Source: Lachnospiraceae bacterium
GTDB lineage: Bacteria > Bacillota > Clostridia > Lachnospirales > Lachnospiraceae
Direction of reading: 5' to 3'
Length of the DNA: 64,000 nucleotides
Assembly: GCA_028689655.1 (NCBI GenBank)
Contig: JAQVCT010000003.1
Span: forward strand, 124,001-188,000
Shown here: positions 44,185 through 53,953 of the stretch, one piece after another
Layout of the letters: each line of letters starts with the position of its first letter
Numbering within the stretch: the stretch's first letter is position 1
Notes under the pieces: model-generated
What the model saw: the letters and a program-made list of their open reading frames with translations, nothing else
Database searches by the model: none
Told to the model about the DNA's origin: nothing
Translations under genes and position numbers: made by a program

Positions 44185-45026
44185 TATTGCTCTACCTCCC
44201 GACTTCTAGTGGCAACCAACTGTGTTATGGCGATCACTGCAACGATGATAAAGAAAACGACTGCTTTTGCCTGACCTACTCCCTCAAAACCACTTCTGTT
44301 GTAGAAGGTGGTATAGATATCCAATGCCATCATCGCTGTTTTCTTGGATGGTGCGCCGTTGGTCAGTGCCAGGTTCTGATCAAAGAGTTTGAAGCAGTTG
44401 GATAATGTGAGGAACAGACAGATGGAAATGGATGACATGACCATGGGAATCTTTATTTTCACTAAAGTCTGCCAATGACTGGCCCCATCGATCTCTGCCG
44501 CTTCTATTAAGTCTGTAGGAACATTCTGCAATCCTGCAATATAGATTATCATCATATAACCGATGAGCTGCCAGTTCATCAGCACGACCAGACCCCAGTA
44601 GCCAAATGTTGCGTTGGCAACAAGTGTGGTCTCATATTTTACCAAAATAGCATTGATCATTGACTGCCATATATATCCTAAGATAATACCACCGATTAAG
44701 TTCGGCATGAAAAATACCGTTCTGAAAAGGTTTGTACCTTTTATTTTCCTGGTTAGTAATAAAGATAATGCGAATGCAAATACGTTAATCGTAACAATCG
44801 CAACCACTGCAAATTTTACTGTAAATAACATGGAGTTCAAAAAATCCGGTGTAGAAAAAGCTTTTATATAATTACTGAATCCAACAAATTTCGCATTTGT
44901 AACTGTTGTGAACTTACAGAATGATAAGTATACGCCCATTACAAAAGGGACAATAAATGCCAGACTAAACGCCAATAATGTTGGTAATGTAAAAACCGCA
45001 AAATATTTTTTCAATGTTTTTTGCAT
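44184..45026 (-). CDS. maltodextrin ABC permease (MalF-like)
   Basis: A 280-residue CUT1 permease with six hydrophobic segments and EAA loop NVPTDLIEAAEIDGASHWQTL near 165. It lies after the binding-protein gene, behind a 13-bp hairpin that probably sets the receptor-to-permease ratio. Confidence 0.92.
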   Translation of the reverse strand: MQKTLKKYFAVFTLPTLLAFSLAFIVPFVMGVYLSFCKFTTVTNAKFVGFSNYIKAFSTPDFLNSMLFTVKFAVVAIVTINVFAFALSLLLTRKIKGTNLFRTVFFMPNLIGGIILGYIWQSMINAILVKYETTLVANATFGYWGLVVLMNWQLIGYMMIIYIAGLQNVPTDLIEAAEIDGASHWQTLVKIKIPMVMSSISICLFLTLSNCFKLFDQNLALTNGAPSKKTAMMALDIYTTFYNRSGFEGVGQAKAVVFFIIVAVIAITQLVATRSREVEQ

Positions 45027-45088
45027 ATGTTTTCTCCTCTTGCTTTATCACCAATCCTCGATTGATGAGTTCATTGCACTACTTTTAG

Positions 45089-45135
45089 GTAAAAAGTAAG
45101 GGTGAGAAGAGGTTGCCCTGTCCTCACCCTTACTT
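45089..45135 (-). terminator. attenuating hairpin between malE and malF genes
   Basis: AAGTAAGGGTGAG pairs perfectly (13 bp) with its complement around a 16-base loop, with five Ts at the 3' edge on the minus strand. It probably terminates part of the transcription after the binding-protein gene. Confidence 0.75.
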
Positions 45136-45184
45136 GATATCTTATTTATTTTTTATCCTGACTATTAACTCTGCCGGATCGCAA

Positions 45185-46594
45185 TTACTCTTTGATTGCT
45201 ACTGCTTTTTCTGCTGCCCATCTTTCAACTACCAATGCTTTCACGTCATCCCATGTCATGCTGCCTGCGGTGTACTCCAGTAAAGCTGCACCGAAGTCAT
45301 CTTTGAACTGCTGGCTTGGGAATGAAGTAAAGTTCCAGGCTACACTTGTCTTAGAAGTATCTGCCATATATTTGATAACTTCCTGAGCTAATGGGTCCTG
45401 TGGCTTCTCTGCATCCGTAAATGTGCTGAATGGAGCGATGAATCCAAGATCATTTGTCACGGCTGCTTTTCCTTCGTCTGAGTTGAATAACCATTCAACG
45501 AATGCGATAGATGCTGCCTGATCTTCTGCACTTGCCTGGCTGTTGATGCTGAAGAAGTTCTCTGTACCAGTACATAATCCCTGATTTTCTTCCCCTTTCA
45601 CACCTGTGTAGATAGGCATGAATTTGATGTTGTCCTCTGTTACTGTATTGCCTTCAACGCCTGAGATCTGTCCCCACGCCCAGTTACCGTTCTGTACCAT
45701 TGCGCATTTTCCTAATGCAAACTCTGCCATGGAATCATCCACTGATTTGCTTCCTAAAAGTCCGGGAGCTGTGCAGGAGTTATTTACGTATAAGTCAAAA
45801 ATGTTCTTGTAGTTGTCACTGTATGTGAATTCAAGATTGTCTGTATCTGAGATACCTTTGTCTTTGTATTCATAGAATACAGGAATGTTTGCAAGGTGTG
45901 TCTGCCATCTCCAGTCTTCACCAGGTGTGAGAGATGTAGATGCGAATACACCGTCAATACCAAGATCAGCGGCTTTTGCCTGCATGTCTTCCACTACTTC
46001 TTTTAATTTGGCATAGCTGTTGATCTCGTCAACGGATTTTGCTTTTGCGCCGTCCATTGCAAAATATTTATCCATGATGGCGTTGTTATAGATGATACCA
46101 TATCCTTCTACTACATATGGGATTCCGTATACGCCTCCGTCTTCCCCTTCCACTGCAAGACTCTTATCCAGTAACCAGCTGTAAAGCTCTGTATCTTTCA
46201 GATCTGCACAGTAATCTTTCCAGTTCTGATATCCTACAGGTCCGTTGATCTGGAATAATGTAGGTGCATTTGCATTAGCGATCTCTGATTTTAATGTCTG
46301 CTCATAAGTTCCGCTTGCTGCTGTTACCACTTTCACCGGAACACCTGTTTCTTCTGTATATTTAGCTGCAAGATCCTGCCATACCTGATCAACTTCCGGT
46401 TTGAAGTTCATGTAGTATACCTGACCTGCGCCAGTTGACTCTGTTCCTGCTGCCTGCGTTGCTGTCTCTGCTGATTCCGTTCCTGCTGCCTCCGTTGCGT
46501 CTGCTGCCGGAGTTTCTGCTTTGCTTCCACAGCCTACTAATAAAGTAGATACCATAGCAACACTAAGCAATGCACTGATTAATTTCTTTTTCAT
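45185..46594 (-). CDS. maltodextrin ABC substrate-binding lipoprotein (MalE-like)
   Basis: A 469-residue lipoprotein with lipobox LVGC (Cys about 22), an Ala/Thr/Glu-rich spacer with a short repeat (EAAGTESAETATQAAGTES), then a family-1 binding fold starting QVYYMNFKPEVDQVWQDLAAKYTEETG. Clustering with malFG, malQ and a LacI regulator indicates maltodextrin as ligand. Ribosome site GAGAGGT precedes the ATG. Confidence 0.9.
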   Translation of the reverse strand: MKKKLISALLSVAMVSTLLVGCGSKAETPAADATEAAGTESAETATQAAGTESTGAGQVYYMNFKPEVDQVWQDLAAKYTEETGVPVKVVTAASGTYEQTLKSEIANANAPTLFQINGPVGYQNWKDYCADLKDTELYSWLLDKSLAVEGEDGGVYGIPYVVEGYGIIYNNAIMDKYFAMDGAKAKSVDEINSYAKLKEVVEDMQAKAADLGIDGVFASTSLTPGEDWRWQTHLANIPVFYEYKDKGISDTDNLEFTYSDNYKNIFDLYVNNSCTAPGLLGSKSVDDSMAEFALGKCAMVQNGNWAWGQISGVEGNTVTEDNIKFMPIYTGVKGEENQGLCTGTENFFSINSQASAEDQAASIAFVEWLFNSDEGKAAVTNDLGFIAPFSTFTDAEKPQDPLAQEVIKYMADTSKTSVAWNFTSFPSQQFKDDFGAALLEYTAGSMTWDDVKALVVERWAAEKAVAIKE

Positions 46595-46713
46595 ACTTAA
46601 TACCTCTCTCTTTCTCTTTTCATAACTTTTGTTATCCCTGTCTTATCCATACTGCTAAAAACGTACTCACAATAAGTATACACAGCGGTAAGACAACTTA
46701 TTCATGAATCACT

Positions 46714-46761
46714 GGTAACGCTCTCGGTACCGTTATCGGTATCGATGTCGGTAACGTTTCC
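46714..46761 (-). promoter_or_regulatory. four tandem 12-bp operator-like repeats before malE gene
   Basis: GGTAnCG occurs at 46714, 46726, 46738 and 46750, exactly 12 bases apart, each followed by nTnTC or TTTCC. The last, GGTAACGTTTCC, is a LacI-type pseudo-palindrome around AACGTT. They lie downstream of the predicted promoter, within the malE leader. Confidence 0.7.
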
Positions 46762-46776
46762 AATAACCTTAAATAA

Positions 46777-46815
46777 AGAATAGCACACTGCACTTTCAAA
46801 TGCAATATGCTATTC
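46777..46815 (-). promoter_or_regulatory. malE promoter inside a nested palindrome
   Basis: Minus-strand TTGCAT (46800-46805) and TATTCT (46777-46782) are 17 bases apart. GAATAGCA (46778-46785) and TGCTATTC (46808-46815) are perfect inverted arms around the promoter, with inner TGCA pairs, a likely repressor or activator site. Confidence 0.55.
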
Positions 46816-46880
46816 GTAACTTTGTCTAAAATATGCAATTTGGTCTGTGCGTTTTTGTGCACTTTTGTAAAATACACTGG

Positions 46881-48311
46881 CTATGTCCGAACTCTGCGAT
46901 CCTTTTTCTCATAATACTGGCGTTTTTGTTCCAGCATTTCCTCGTCCGCCTCCCGGATGATGCGGTTCAGACCTATTTCATTCTCCCTGTATTTTATCCC
47001 CACCGCCACGTGATAATCTTTTTTCTCAATCATCATAACGATTCTTTTCACCTTTTCCCGGCACTCCACCTCTGTGAATCGCTGACTAATCACTAGAAAT
47101 TCATCTCCACCAATACGGTAAATTTCCTGATATTCGAACTCTTCCTTGATGCTGTTGGCAATGATACGCAGCATCTGGTCTCCCACATCATGTCCATAAC
47201 GATTATTGATTTCATGAAGTCCATTGGCATCCATATAGATACATACAATCGTATCAAAGGTGTGATCCATCCATTCCTTTACCTGCCTGTCATATCGATT
47301 GCGATTTTGGAGCTCTGTGGTCTGATCCTCGCTTCCCATTTTCTCAATCTGTTTCAGTTGGAGATTTTTCTCTTTGAGATTACCGCGAACATACTGAATG
47401 ATACATCCAATATAGAAGAACAGGATCAATGTATCCCAGAGTGTCATCAGATAAAGAAACTTCGTAATGGAACGGGTTTTTTCAAAAGCCACATCCTCCG
47501 AGACCGTAAGCATGACACTCCAATTGTTAATTCCTACCGCATTTGAATGAAGATACAGTGGCTGTCCAATGGTCTTGGAGATAAATGCCATGTTTGCACT
47601 GGTTCCATTTTCAAGATTCTGCAATTCCGTTTCTCTGTCATATCCCGGCAGCATCTTCCTGCCCGTGAGATCCTTGATATTTCCCAGGGATTTGTGCCAG
47701 GTATCCAACAGGAAGTCTCCTGTGTTTCCATCTATCAGATATACATACGCATCTCCGTCAAAGGCTGTGCTAACATATCGCTCTGCCATATCCCGCAGAG
47801 AAACTATCCCATACAGCATGGCAATCGTCTCTCCATTGTGGATAACGGGAACTGCATTTCTGATCACCGGTTCATTTGGCTCGAAAAATTCTTTCTCTTT
47901 ATCTGAAATGTACTTTCCCTTTTTCGCTTCCTTGTCAAAGTCGATCATCTTAGAGGCATTCATCGTCGCTCCATCCTGGCGAAGGATATGATTATCCGGC
48001 CATAATATCTCCACATAGCTGACATAGGATGCCGATGTATTGTATACATTTACAATTTTCAGAATCTCCTGATCGCCTTCCTCCACTTTATCTGCCACCA
48101 TAGCCGCCATTGCCTGCAATGCGATATCATCCATTTGAATAGAGTCCTTCAAGGTCTTCGCCAGTGCTTCACATTCATCGTTAAGGTCTTGAAAGCAATA
48201 CTGTGTCATCTTCTCCGTCTCATATCGAATATTAACAATAGCGGAGCCAGCTAACAGTAACACTACTATAAAGGAAATGATAAACAAGTAATGAATTTGT
48301 TTTTTCTTCAT
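46881..48311 (-). CDS. membrane-anchored diguanylate cyclase (dCache-GGDEF)
   Basis: A 476-residue sensor: N-terminal helix (about 6-26), an extracellular Cache-like domain (about 35-285), a second helix (about 291-312) and a C-terminal GGDEF domain (about 330-470). The active-site motif GGDEF is intact in YRIGGDEFLVI; the RxxD inhibitory site is absent. It should make c-di-GMP in response to an extracellular ligand. The start at 48311 (MKKKQIHYLF) follows AAGGTGG; the longer frame would run into dapL. It begins 13 bases after dapL. Confidence 0.9.
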   Translation of the reverse strand: MKKKQIHYLFIISFIVVLLLAGSAIVNIRYETEKMTQYCFQDLNDECEALAKTLKDSIQMDDIALQAMAAMVADKVEEGDQEILKIVNVYNTSASYVSYVEILWPDNHILRQDGATMNASKMIDFDKEAKKGKYISDKEKEFFEPNEPVIRNAVPVIHNGETIAMLYGIVSLRDMAERYVSTAFDGDAYVYLIDGNTGDFLLDTWHKSLGNIKDLTGRKMLPGYDRETELQNLENGTSANMAFISKTIGQPLYLHSNAVGINNWSVMLTVSEDVAFEKTRSITKFLYLMTLWDTLILFFYIGCIIQYVRGNLKEKNLQLKQIEKMGSEDQTTELQNRNRYDRQVKEWMDHTFDTIVCIYMDANGLHEINNRYGHDVGDQMLRIIANSIKEEFEYQEIYRIGGDEFLVISQRFTEVECREKVKRIVMMIEKKDYHVAVGIKYRENEIGLNRIIREADEEMLEQKRQYYEKKDRRVRT

Positions 48312-48324
48312 TGGTAACCCCACC

Positions 48325-49539
48325 TTACAGTGCTTTGATGCGCTTGATAGCCTCCACTGTATTTTCATAGCTGCCAAAGGCTGTGAGACGGAAATAGGTC
48401 TCTCCGCTTGGTCCAAATCCTGATCCAGGGGTACCTACCACATTGGCTTTCTCCAATAAGTAATCGAAGAATTCCCAGCTGGTCATGTTATTTGGTGCTT
48501 TCAGCCAGATATATGGCGCATTGACACCACCGGATACGGTGTAGCCTGCTTCCTTTAATCCATCATAAATGTATTTTGCGTTATTCATGTAATAGGCGAC
48601 CTGCTTTTTCAACTGCTCTTTTCCATCCGGTGAGTACACTGCCTCCCCAGCTTTCTGAACAATGTAAGGTGCTCCATTGTATTTGGTTCCATGACGTCTT
48701 GCCCAGAGAGAATGCAACATCACATCTCCGGCCTTCAAATCCTTTGGAATAACTGTATATCCCAGACGGACACCGGTAAATCCTGCATTTTTAGAGAAAG
48801 AATGTAATTCGATGGCACAGGTTCTGGCACCCTCACACTCATAGATGGAGTGTGGCACATTATCCTCTGAAATATAGGCTTCATATGCTGCGTCATAGAT
48901 GATCACTGCGCCGACTTTATTGGCATAATCCACCCACTCCTGCAGCTGATCTTTGGTGATGGTAGATCCCGTTGGGTTATTGGGGAAGCACAGATAGATG
49001 ATATCCGGTGTTTCCTTTGGTAACTCCGGTGCAAAGTTCGTCTCTGCGGTACACGGCATATAGATAACGTCGCTCCAGGTCTCTTTTACGGTATCATAAG
49101 TGCCTGTTCTGCCAGCCATTACATTGGTATCTACATACACGGGATAGACCGGATCACACACAGCAATCTTATTATCAAGACTGAAGATTTCCTGGATATT
49201 GCCGGAGTCACATTTTGCACCATCCGACACGAAAATCTCATCTGCTCCGATATCACAGCCCCTTGCCTTGTAATCATTTTCTGCAATTGCATTTCTTAAG
49301 AATTCATAGCCAAGATCAGGTGCATAGCCATGGAAAGTCTCCGCCACGCCCATCTCATCCACTGCCCCATGGAGTGCGCTGATAATCGCTGGTGCCAATG
49401 GCTGTGTTACATCTCCAATACCGAGACGTATGATCTTTTTATCCGGGTTCGCTGCTGCATATGCATTCACTTTCTTTCCTATGGTAGAGAATAGGTAACT
49501 CCCCGGTAATTTCAAATAGTTGTCATTTACTTTAAACAT
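48325..49539 (-). CDS. dapL: LL-diaminopimelate aminotransferase
   Basis: A 404-residue class I aminotransferase that makes LL-DAP from tetrahydrodipicolinate in one step. The PLP lysine is in [18 protein letters not shown] near 241. [20 protein letters not shown]-like motifs near 40, [11 protein letters not shown] near 105 and [11 protein letters not shown] near 183 are DapL-typical. The short DapL route is common in Clostridia. The following gene in the pathway, dapF, lies upstream in the same orientation. Confidence 0.94.
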   Translation of the reverse strand: MFKVNDNYLKLPGSYLFSTIGKKVNAYAAANPDKKIIRLGIGDVTQPLAPAIISALHGAVDEMGVAETFHGYAPDLGYEFLRNAIAENDYKARGCDIGADEIFVSDGAKCDSGNIQEIFSLDNKIAVCDPVYPVYVDTNVMAGRTGTYDTVKETWSDVIYMPCTAETNFAPELPKETPDIIYLCFPNNPTGSTITKDQLQEWVDYANKVGAVIIYDAAYEAYISEDNVPHSIYECEGARTCAIELHSFSKNAGFTGVRLGYTVIPKDLKAGDVMLHSLWARRHGTKYNGAPYIVQKAGEAVYSPDGKEQLKKQVAYYMNNAKYIYDGLKEAGYTVSGGVNAPYIWLKAPNNMTSWEFFDYLLEKANVVGTPGSGFGPSGETYFRLTAFGSYENTVEAIKRIKAL

Positions 49540-49590
49540 AATACTCTCCTCTCAGTGCTTTATTTTTCATCTTTGATTTTTAATTTTTGA

Positions 49591-49625
49591 TTTCTCATTT
49601 CTCATTTCTCATTTCTCATTTCTCA
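49591..49625. repeat. 7-bp tandem repeat between dapF and dapL
   Basis: Five perfect TTTCTCA units (TGAGAAA in gene sense) within a longer diverged stretch (about 49560-49645), between the dapF stop and the dapL ribosome site. Confidence 0.9.
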
Positions 49626-49695
49626 CTTCTTTTTTCTAACTTCTGATTTCTTTTTTGCTTTGTTTCGATTCTTTCCACAGTAACAGGCTGTATTC

Positions 49696-50625
49696 TCAGA
49701 CCTCTATCTCACCATCAAATACAGTGGTGGCAGGTCCTGTCATGTATATCAGGTTCTGTTCTCTATCCCACTGAATCGTTAATCTGCCACCTAACAGTTT
49801 AACAGTAACTTCCGAATCCGTCAAACCATTTAAGATGCAGGCTGCCACCGTGGCACAGCATCCTGTTCCACATGCCAGCGTTTCCCCCGTTCCTCTTTCC
49901 CAGACACGCATCTCCACATTTTTGCGGTCAATGATCTTCACGAACTCTACGTTGACTCTCTTTGGAAAACAGGGATGATGCTCAAATAACGGTCCGATCT
50001 TCTCCAGTTCAAAGTTCGCCACATCATCCACGAAGATGACAGCGTGGGGATTTCCCATGGATACCGCTGTCATACGATATTCCTTTCCTGCTACTGTAAT
50101 CGGCACGTTGAGCACAGTCTGCTCTGTATCCGATTGGTTTACTTTTCCCGATTCTTCTATTTCATTCATATCAGAATTGATCACTGTCACGGTCTCTGCT
50201 TCATCGCCTGCCGCGATCTTAGTAAGATCCACCGGAATATATGCCGCTCTCAGTTCCGGACTTCCCATGTTCACCTTCACCATGGTGACTTTTCCATCCG
50301 CCACCGTGAGATCGATATATTTGATCTTCCCAAAGCTTTCTATGCTGAGTGTCTTCTTATCCGTAAGTCCTTTGTCATAGACATACTTCGCCACACAGCG
50401 TATCCCGTTGCCACACATCTCTGCTCTGGTACCGTCCGCATTGTACATCTCCATCTCAAAATCCGCGTTGTCCGATGGATTGATAAAAATAGCTCCATCC
50501 CCGCCGATTCCAAAATGTCGGTCACTGACTTTCACTGCCACTTCGCTTCTATTGGATACCTGCTCTTCAAATCCATTGATATATACATAATCATTTCCAC
50601 ATCCGTGCATTTTCGTAAATTTCAT
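49696..50625 (-). CDS. dapF: diaminopimelate epimerase
   Basis: Converts LL-DAP to meso-DAP for peptidoglycan and lysine. The two catalytic cysteines are in EMCGNGIRCVAKY (about 75) and ACGTGCCATVAACIL (about 257). The start at 50625 (MKFTKMHGCGNDYVYI) is the family start. About 309 residues is longer than the usual 275-280, because of an acidic insert of roughly 35 residues around 125-165 (DEAETVTVINSDMNEIEES...). Its leader carries three hairpin repeats. Confidence 0.95.
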   Translation of the reverse strand: MKFTKMHGCGNDYVYINGFEEQVSNRSEVAVKVSDRHFGIGGDGAIFINPSDNADFEMEMYNADGTRAEMCGNGIRCVAKYVYDKGLTDKKTLSIESFGKIKYIDLTVADGKVTMVKVNMGSPELRAAYIPVDLTKIAAGDEAETVTVINSDMNEIEESGKVNQSDTEQTVLNVPITVAGKEYRMTAVSMGNPHAVIFVDDVANFELEKIGPLFEHHPCFPKRVNVEFVKIIDRKNVEMRVWERGTGETLACGTGCCATVAACILNGLTDSEVTVKLLGGRLTIQWDREQNLIYMTGPATTVFDGEIEV

Positions 50626-50647
50626 ATTCCATCCTGCCTTTCTGTTT

Positions 50648-50792
50648 AGCCCGATTTCCAATCGGGCTCTTTCATAAGTTTATATAATGTGCATAGACCG
50701 TATACTGCTTGGCTCGATTTTCAATCGGGCTAAGTCATACACTTGATAATGTGCATAGACTGTATCTGCCTGGCCCGATTGGAAATCGGGCT
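50648..50792 (-). repeat. three hairpins in 62-bp tandem repeats before dapF
   Basis: Hairpins AGCCCGATT-nnn-AATCGGGCT at 50648-50668, 50711-50731 and 50772-50792. The middle one has a G-T wobble pair. The spacers share TATGCACATTAT and AGTCTAT-like blocks, so the unit is about 62 bases. The first hairpin abuts the dapF ribosome site. This accounts for most of the 343-base gap, with the chemoreceptor terminator filling the rest. Confidence 0.9.
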
Positions 50793-50888
50793 AAGCCATC
50801 GTAGTCATATGTCATAGTTTACCACAACATGATATTCTATATAGTACTTTTATGCCCTCTTTCTTGCAAATACTGCGAATTATGCCTT

Positions 50889-50937
50889 GAAAAAGGAGCT
50901 CCACACTGTAAATGATATGCCAGTGTAAAAGCTCCTT
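50889..50937 (-). terminator. terminator after chemoreceptor gene
   Basis: AAGGAGCT-xx-TACACTG pairs with CAGTGT-xx-AGCTCCTT, followed by TTTTTC on the minus strand. Confidence 0.85.
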
Positions 50938-50968
50938 CCATTTTTCCTTTAAATAATTGTTACTTTTC

Positions 50969-52957
50969 TTAAAACTGAAATTTCTCCAGCAGTGCTTTCA
51001 GTTCTGTTGATTGAGAGGATAATTCCTCGCTGGATGCAGCGCTTTCCTCCGCTGTAGCTGAGTTCGTCTCTATTACAGTGGCAATCTGATTGATGCCTTC
51101 TGTAATCTGTGACGCTGCCTCCGCCTGCACATTGGATGCCGCTGCGATATTGGCAACTGAGATTTGTACCTCTCCCGCCTGCTCCACCACAGTATTCATG
51201 GATTCCGCTGTGATATCGGTGAGTTTCTTACCATCCTCCACTGCTTTGATGGCATTTTCGATGAGTGCTGTGGTATCCTTCGCTGCAGATGCACTTTGCT
51301 CTGCCAATTGCCGCACCTGATCTGCCACTACGGAGAATCCTTTTCCTGCCTCTCCTGCCCGTGCTGCCTCAATAGCTGCATTCAGGGACAGCAGGTTCGT
51401 CTGGCTGGCGATATCCTCGATACTCATGATAATATTAGCAATCTCATTGGATGCTTCCTTGATATGATCCATAGCCTGCGCTGTTTCTGTCATATGCCCA
51501 TTGCTGTTTTGGATTTCCTGATTCATCTGCTCCACAATATTTTTCGCCGTATTTGCATTTTCTGCATTCTCTGATATTTTCTCGCTGATATCCGTAACCG
51601 TGGCTGTTAATTCTTCAATGGCACTTGCCTGGTCCGTTGCGCCCTCCGCCAATGCCTGAGATGCTTTTGACAGATCGTCTGCCCCTAATGACACATGTTC
51701 CGCATTGTTATCGATTTCCTTCATGGCAGCATTCAGGGAGCTGACAATTGCTCTGAAAGAATCCGTAATCTCGCTGAAATCTCCCACATAATTTTGCTGT
51801 AACTGCAAGGTAAAGTTACCATTTGACAGTTCTTCCAGATTTTTACTGATGTCTTCTATGATCTCTTTCAGCCTCCTGATGGTCTGATATAGATTTTCCG
51901 TCAGAATCTCTGTTTCATCCTGTGTTTTCACGCGCTCCACCTCTGTGTGAAGATCCCCTGTTGCCAGCAATTTTAAACGCTCTACAGCACGAGTGATTGG
52001 TGTTGCAATCTCTTTACCCTTCTTGAACCCTACTCTCACTCCTATGATCGTACATCCCACTACTATAATCACAGTGATGATCAGGGATAAATAGAATTTT
52101 CCCAGGAACTGATTTCGCACGGCTACAACACCCACGCTCCATCCGTCAGACTCCGGTACAGGTGCGTAGGCAACGATCTTCGTCTTCCCATTGTATTTGA
52201 AGCTTCCTGTTCCATTTTCTCCCTTTGCCATCTTTTCGACAATTTTTCCAAATTTAGCCAGTTTCCGGTCTTCTTTTCCCTCCTGGATTCCATTTTCCAC
52301 ACCCACGAGAGAGGAGTTTACATCTCCGATAGTCGTACCATTGGCATCTACCATAAATGCAGTTCCCTGGCTTCCCACCTGGATACCTCTGATAATATCA
52401 TTGATAAATTCCCCATCCGGTACATACACGACAGCCCCCACCGGTGTGGTATGGGGTATGCCATCCTGCCACAGCGGAGCCGCCACAGTCATGACTACCG
52501 CGCCCAGAATCTCGCTATAGGCTGGTGTTCCAATATAAGTCTCCCCCTTCATACAGGCCTGGAAATATTCTTTATCAGAAAGGTCCTCTCCTGTAAATAC
52601 ATTCTTACCATTCTGATCGAGCAGAATACCATCTTCAAAATTATGATCTTCCACACGCTGTTGTATGATGGCTTTTTTGTCCTCTACCGACCGCTCCGGA
52701 TCTGCCAGGCGGGCAATACTTCCTGTCTCATAGGCAATAGCAGTGTATTCTCTTATAGATGCCGTTATCAGATCTCCTGCTACAACAGAGGTCTCATCTA
52801 TGGTCTCCTCTACTGCACTTATTGATGATGTGTAGCTGAGATAAGACACAATTGTGCCTAACAGCAAATTACAGCATATGACCACCGCCGCAAATGAATA
52901 TGCGATTTTCTTCTCAATTCCAACAAATTCCTCTTTCGTCCGTTTCCTGCTCTTCAT
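50969..52957 (-). CDS. methyl-accepting chemotaxis protein (dCache-HAMP-MA)
   Basis: A 662-residue transmembrane chemoreceptor: helix 1 (about 17-40), extracellular dCache domain (about 45-285, with [37 protein letters not shown]), helix 2 (about 292-312), HAMP (about 315-370) and a cytoplasmic coiled-coil signalling domain. The conserved hairpin tip [40 protein letters not shown] lies near 540-580. Its ligand is unknown. No other che or fla genes are in the window. Confidence 0.94.
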   Translation of the reverse strand: MKSRKRTKEEFVGIEKKIAYSFAAVVICCNLLLGTIVSYLSYTSSISAVEETIDETSVVAGDLITASIREYTAIAYETGSIARLADPERSVEDKKAIIQQRVEDHNFEDGILLDQNGKNVFTGEDLSDKEYFQACMKGETYIGTPAYSEILGAVVMTVAAPLWQDGIPHTTPVGAVVYVPDGEFINDIIRGIQVGSQGTAFMVDANGTTIGDVNSSLVGVENGIQEGKEDRKLAKFGKIVEKMAKGENGTGSFKYNGKTKIVAYAPVPESDGWSVGVVAVRNQFLGKFYLSLIITVIIVVGCTIIGVRVGFKKGKEIATPITRAVERLKLLATGDLHTEVERVKTQDETEILTENLYQTIRRLKEIIEDISKNLEELSNGNFTLQLQQNYVGDFSEITDSFRAIVSSLNAAMKEIDNNAEHVSLGADDLSKASQALAEGATDQASAIEELTATVTDISEKISENAENANTAKNIVEQMNQEIQNSNGHMTETAQAMDHIKEASNEIANIIMSIEDIASQTNLLSLNAAIEAARAGEAGKGFSVVADQVRQLAEQSASAAKDTTALIENAIKAVEDGKKLTDITAESMNTVVEQAGEVQISVANIAAASNVQAEAASQITEGINQIATVIETNSATAEESAASSEELSSQSTELKALLEKFQF

Positions 52958-53237
52958 CTGTACTCCCTTCTGCAGGATTCAATTTCCTGCATACGTCCAG
53001 TCTCCCTGTCTGATTGCCGTAATACCGGCTCTGCTGCCTGCGCCATTTGGTGACATACGCCGGCTTCGCGATCTAATTATATTGAAAACAGCTAATAACT
53101 TTCGTTATCTGACATTTCACTATTTTCCTCTATATTTTTAACTATTAGATATACAAATTATATCATTATAAGGCAACTATTGGCAATATTAAGAAGTCAC
53201 AAAATTCATGCCTGAAATTTATTTTTAGATTTTGATC
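52958..53237. other. leader and intergenic region of the chemoreceptor gene
   Basis: About 120 bases next to the chemoreceptor are markedly more GC-rich than neighbouring intergenic DNA and can pair GCCGGC with GCCGGT over 28 bases (around 53025-53070). The rest is A/T-rich. A c-di-GMP riboswitch was looked for because these often precede chemoreceptors, but its conserved core was not found. Nothing firmer can be said. Confidence 0.3.
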
Positions 53238-53277
53238 ACAAAAAAAGAAGCAGTAAACAATTTCCACGTTTTCTGCT
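53238..53277 (-). terminator. terminator after ANTAR gene
   Basis: GAGCAG-AAAAC pairs with GTTTA-CTGCTT, followed by TTTTTTTG on the minus strand. Confidence 0.75.
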
Positions 53278-53278
53278 C

Positions 53279-53827
53279 CTATACCTGCATCAGTGACAAT
53301 ACCATCTGTGCTGTTTCCACCATATTAGTGCTACTGTCCATGCTGCATTTCTGTATGTATCTGTGGGCTTCCTCCTCGGTCATGTTGTTACGTTCCATGA
53401 GGAGGCGTTTTGCCTGTATGATCAAGTCCTCTTCTTCGCTGTTGCGGACCTTTGGTTTCGCCTTCCTCTTCTTGCGCCGACGCTCCATGGTCTGCACCAT
53501 CATATCCACCGTGCTCAGAAGATCATGCACCTTCAGGGGCATGGCAAGAGATACGATGTCCTCCTGCACTCTGCCGGTGAGCAGGTGCTGGGATGCCATG
53601 AGCAGCATCTCAAAGCCCGGTGGCAGGCAGTCATGCAGCTCATCATAGAGCATATCCGGCAGTTTGTATCCGCACAGTACCACAGCATCATTCAAACCGT
53701 CCGTAATAGCGATGGTCTGCGCCCCGGTGGTACATACGCCCACCACGGTATATCCATTTCGAACCAAAAGATTCCTAATACTTTTTGCCTCTTCTACTTT
53801 GGGAAGAGCCACTATGATTCCAGTCAC
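53279..53827 (-). CDS. ANTAR-domain RNA-binding regulator with degenerate receiver
   Basis: A 182-residue protein. Residues 1-105 have a response-regulator-like fold (TGIIVALPKVEEAKSIRNLLVRNGYTVVGVCTTG), but the phospho-acceptor position reads VVLCGYKLPD, with no aspartate, so it is a pseudo-receiver. A basic linker (RRRKKRKAKPKVR) leads to the C-terminal ANTAR domain (about 125-182), with IIQAKRLLMERNNMTEEEAHRYIQKCSMD containing the A-x-x-x-L-M and EA-H-R-Y-I-Q signature. ANTAR proteins bind paired hexaloop hairpins and prevent termination. It follows glnA by 126 bases. Confidence 0.9.
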   Translation of the reverse strand: MTGIIVALPKVEEAKSIRNLLVRNGYTVVGVCTTGAQTIAITDGLNDAVVLCGYKLPDMLYDELHDCLPPGFEMLLMASQHLLTGRVQEDIVSLAMPLKVHDLLSTVDMMVQTMERRRKKRKAKPKVRNSEEEDLIIQAKRLLMERNNMTEEEAHRYIQKCSMDSSTNMVETAQMVLSLMQV

Positions 53828-53953
53828 ACGCTCACCTCCTTCATGCCCGAGATCCCACTTAAAACTGTTGGATCTTCACGATTCTGTCAATTATCTATGT
53901 CTCTGTAAGGCTTTGCTGTCACAAATCGCTTCCATGCAGCATAAAGCATGCGT

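Noticed and set aside
52958-53110. c-di-GMP (GEMM) riboswitch before the chemoreceptor
   Set aside because: I looked for the conserved GCA...GGGCAAACC and GACGCAAAGCC core on the minus strand and did not find it.
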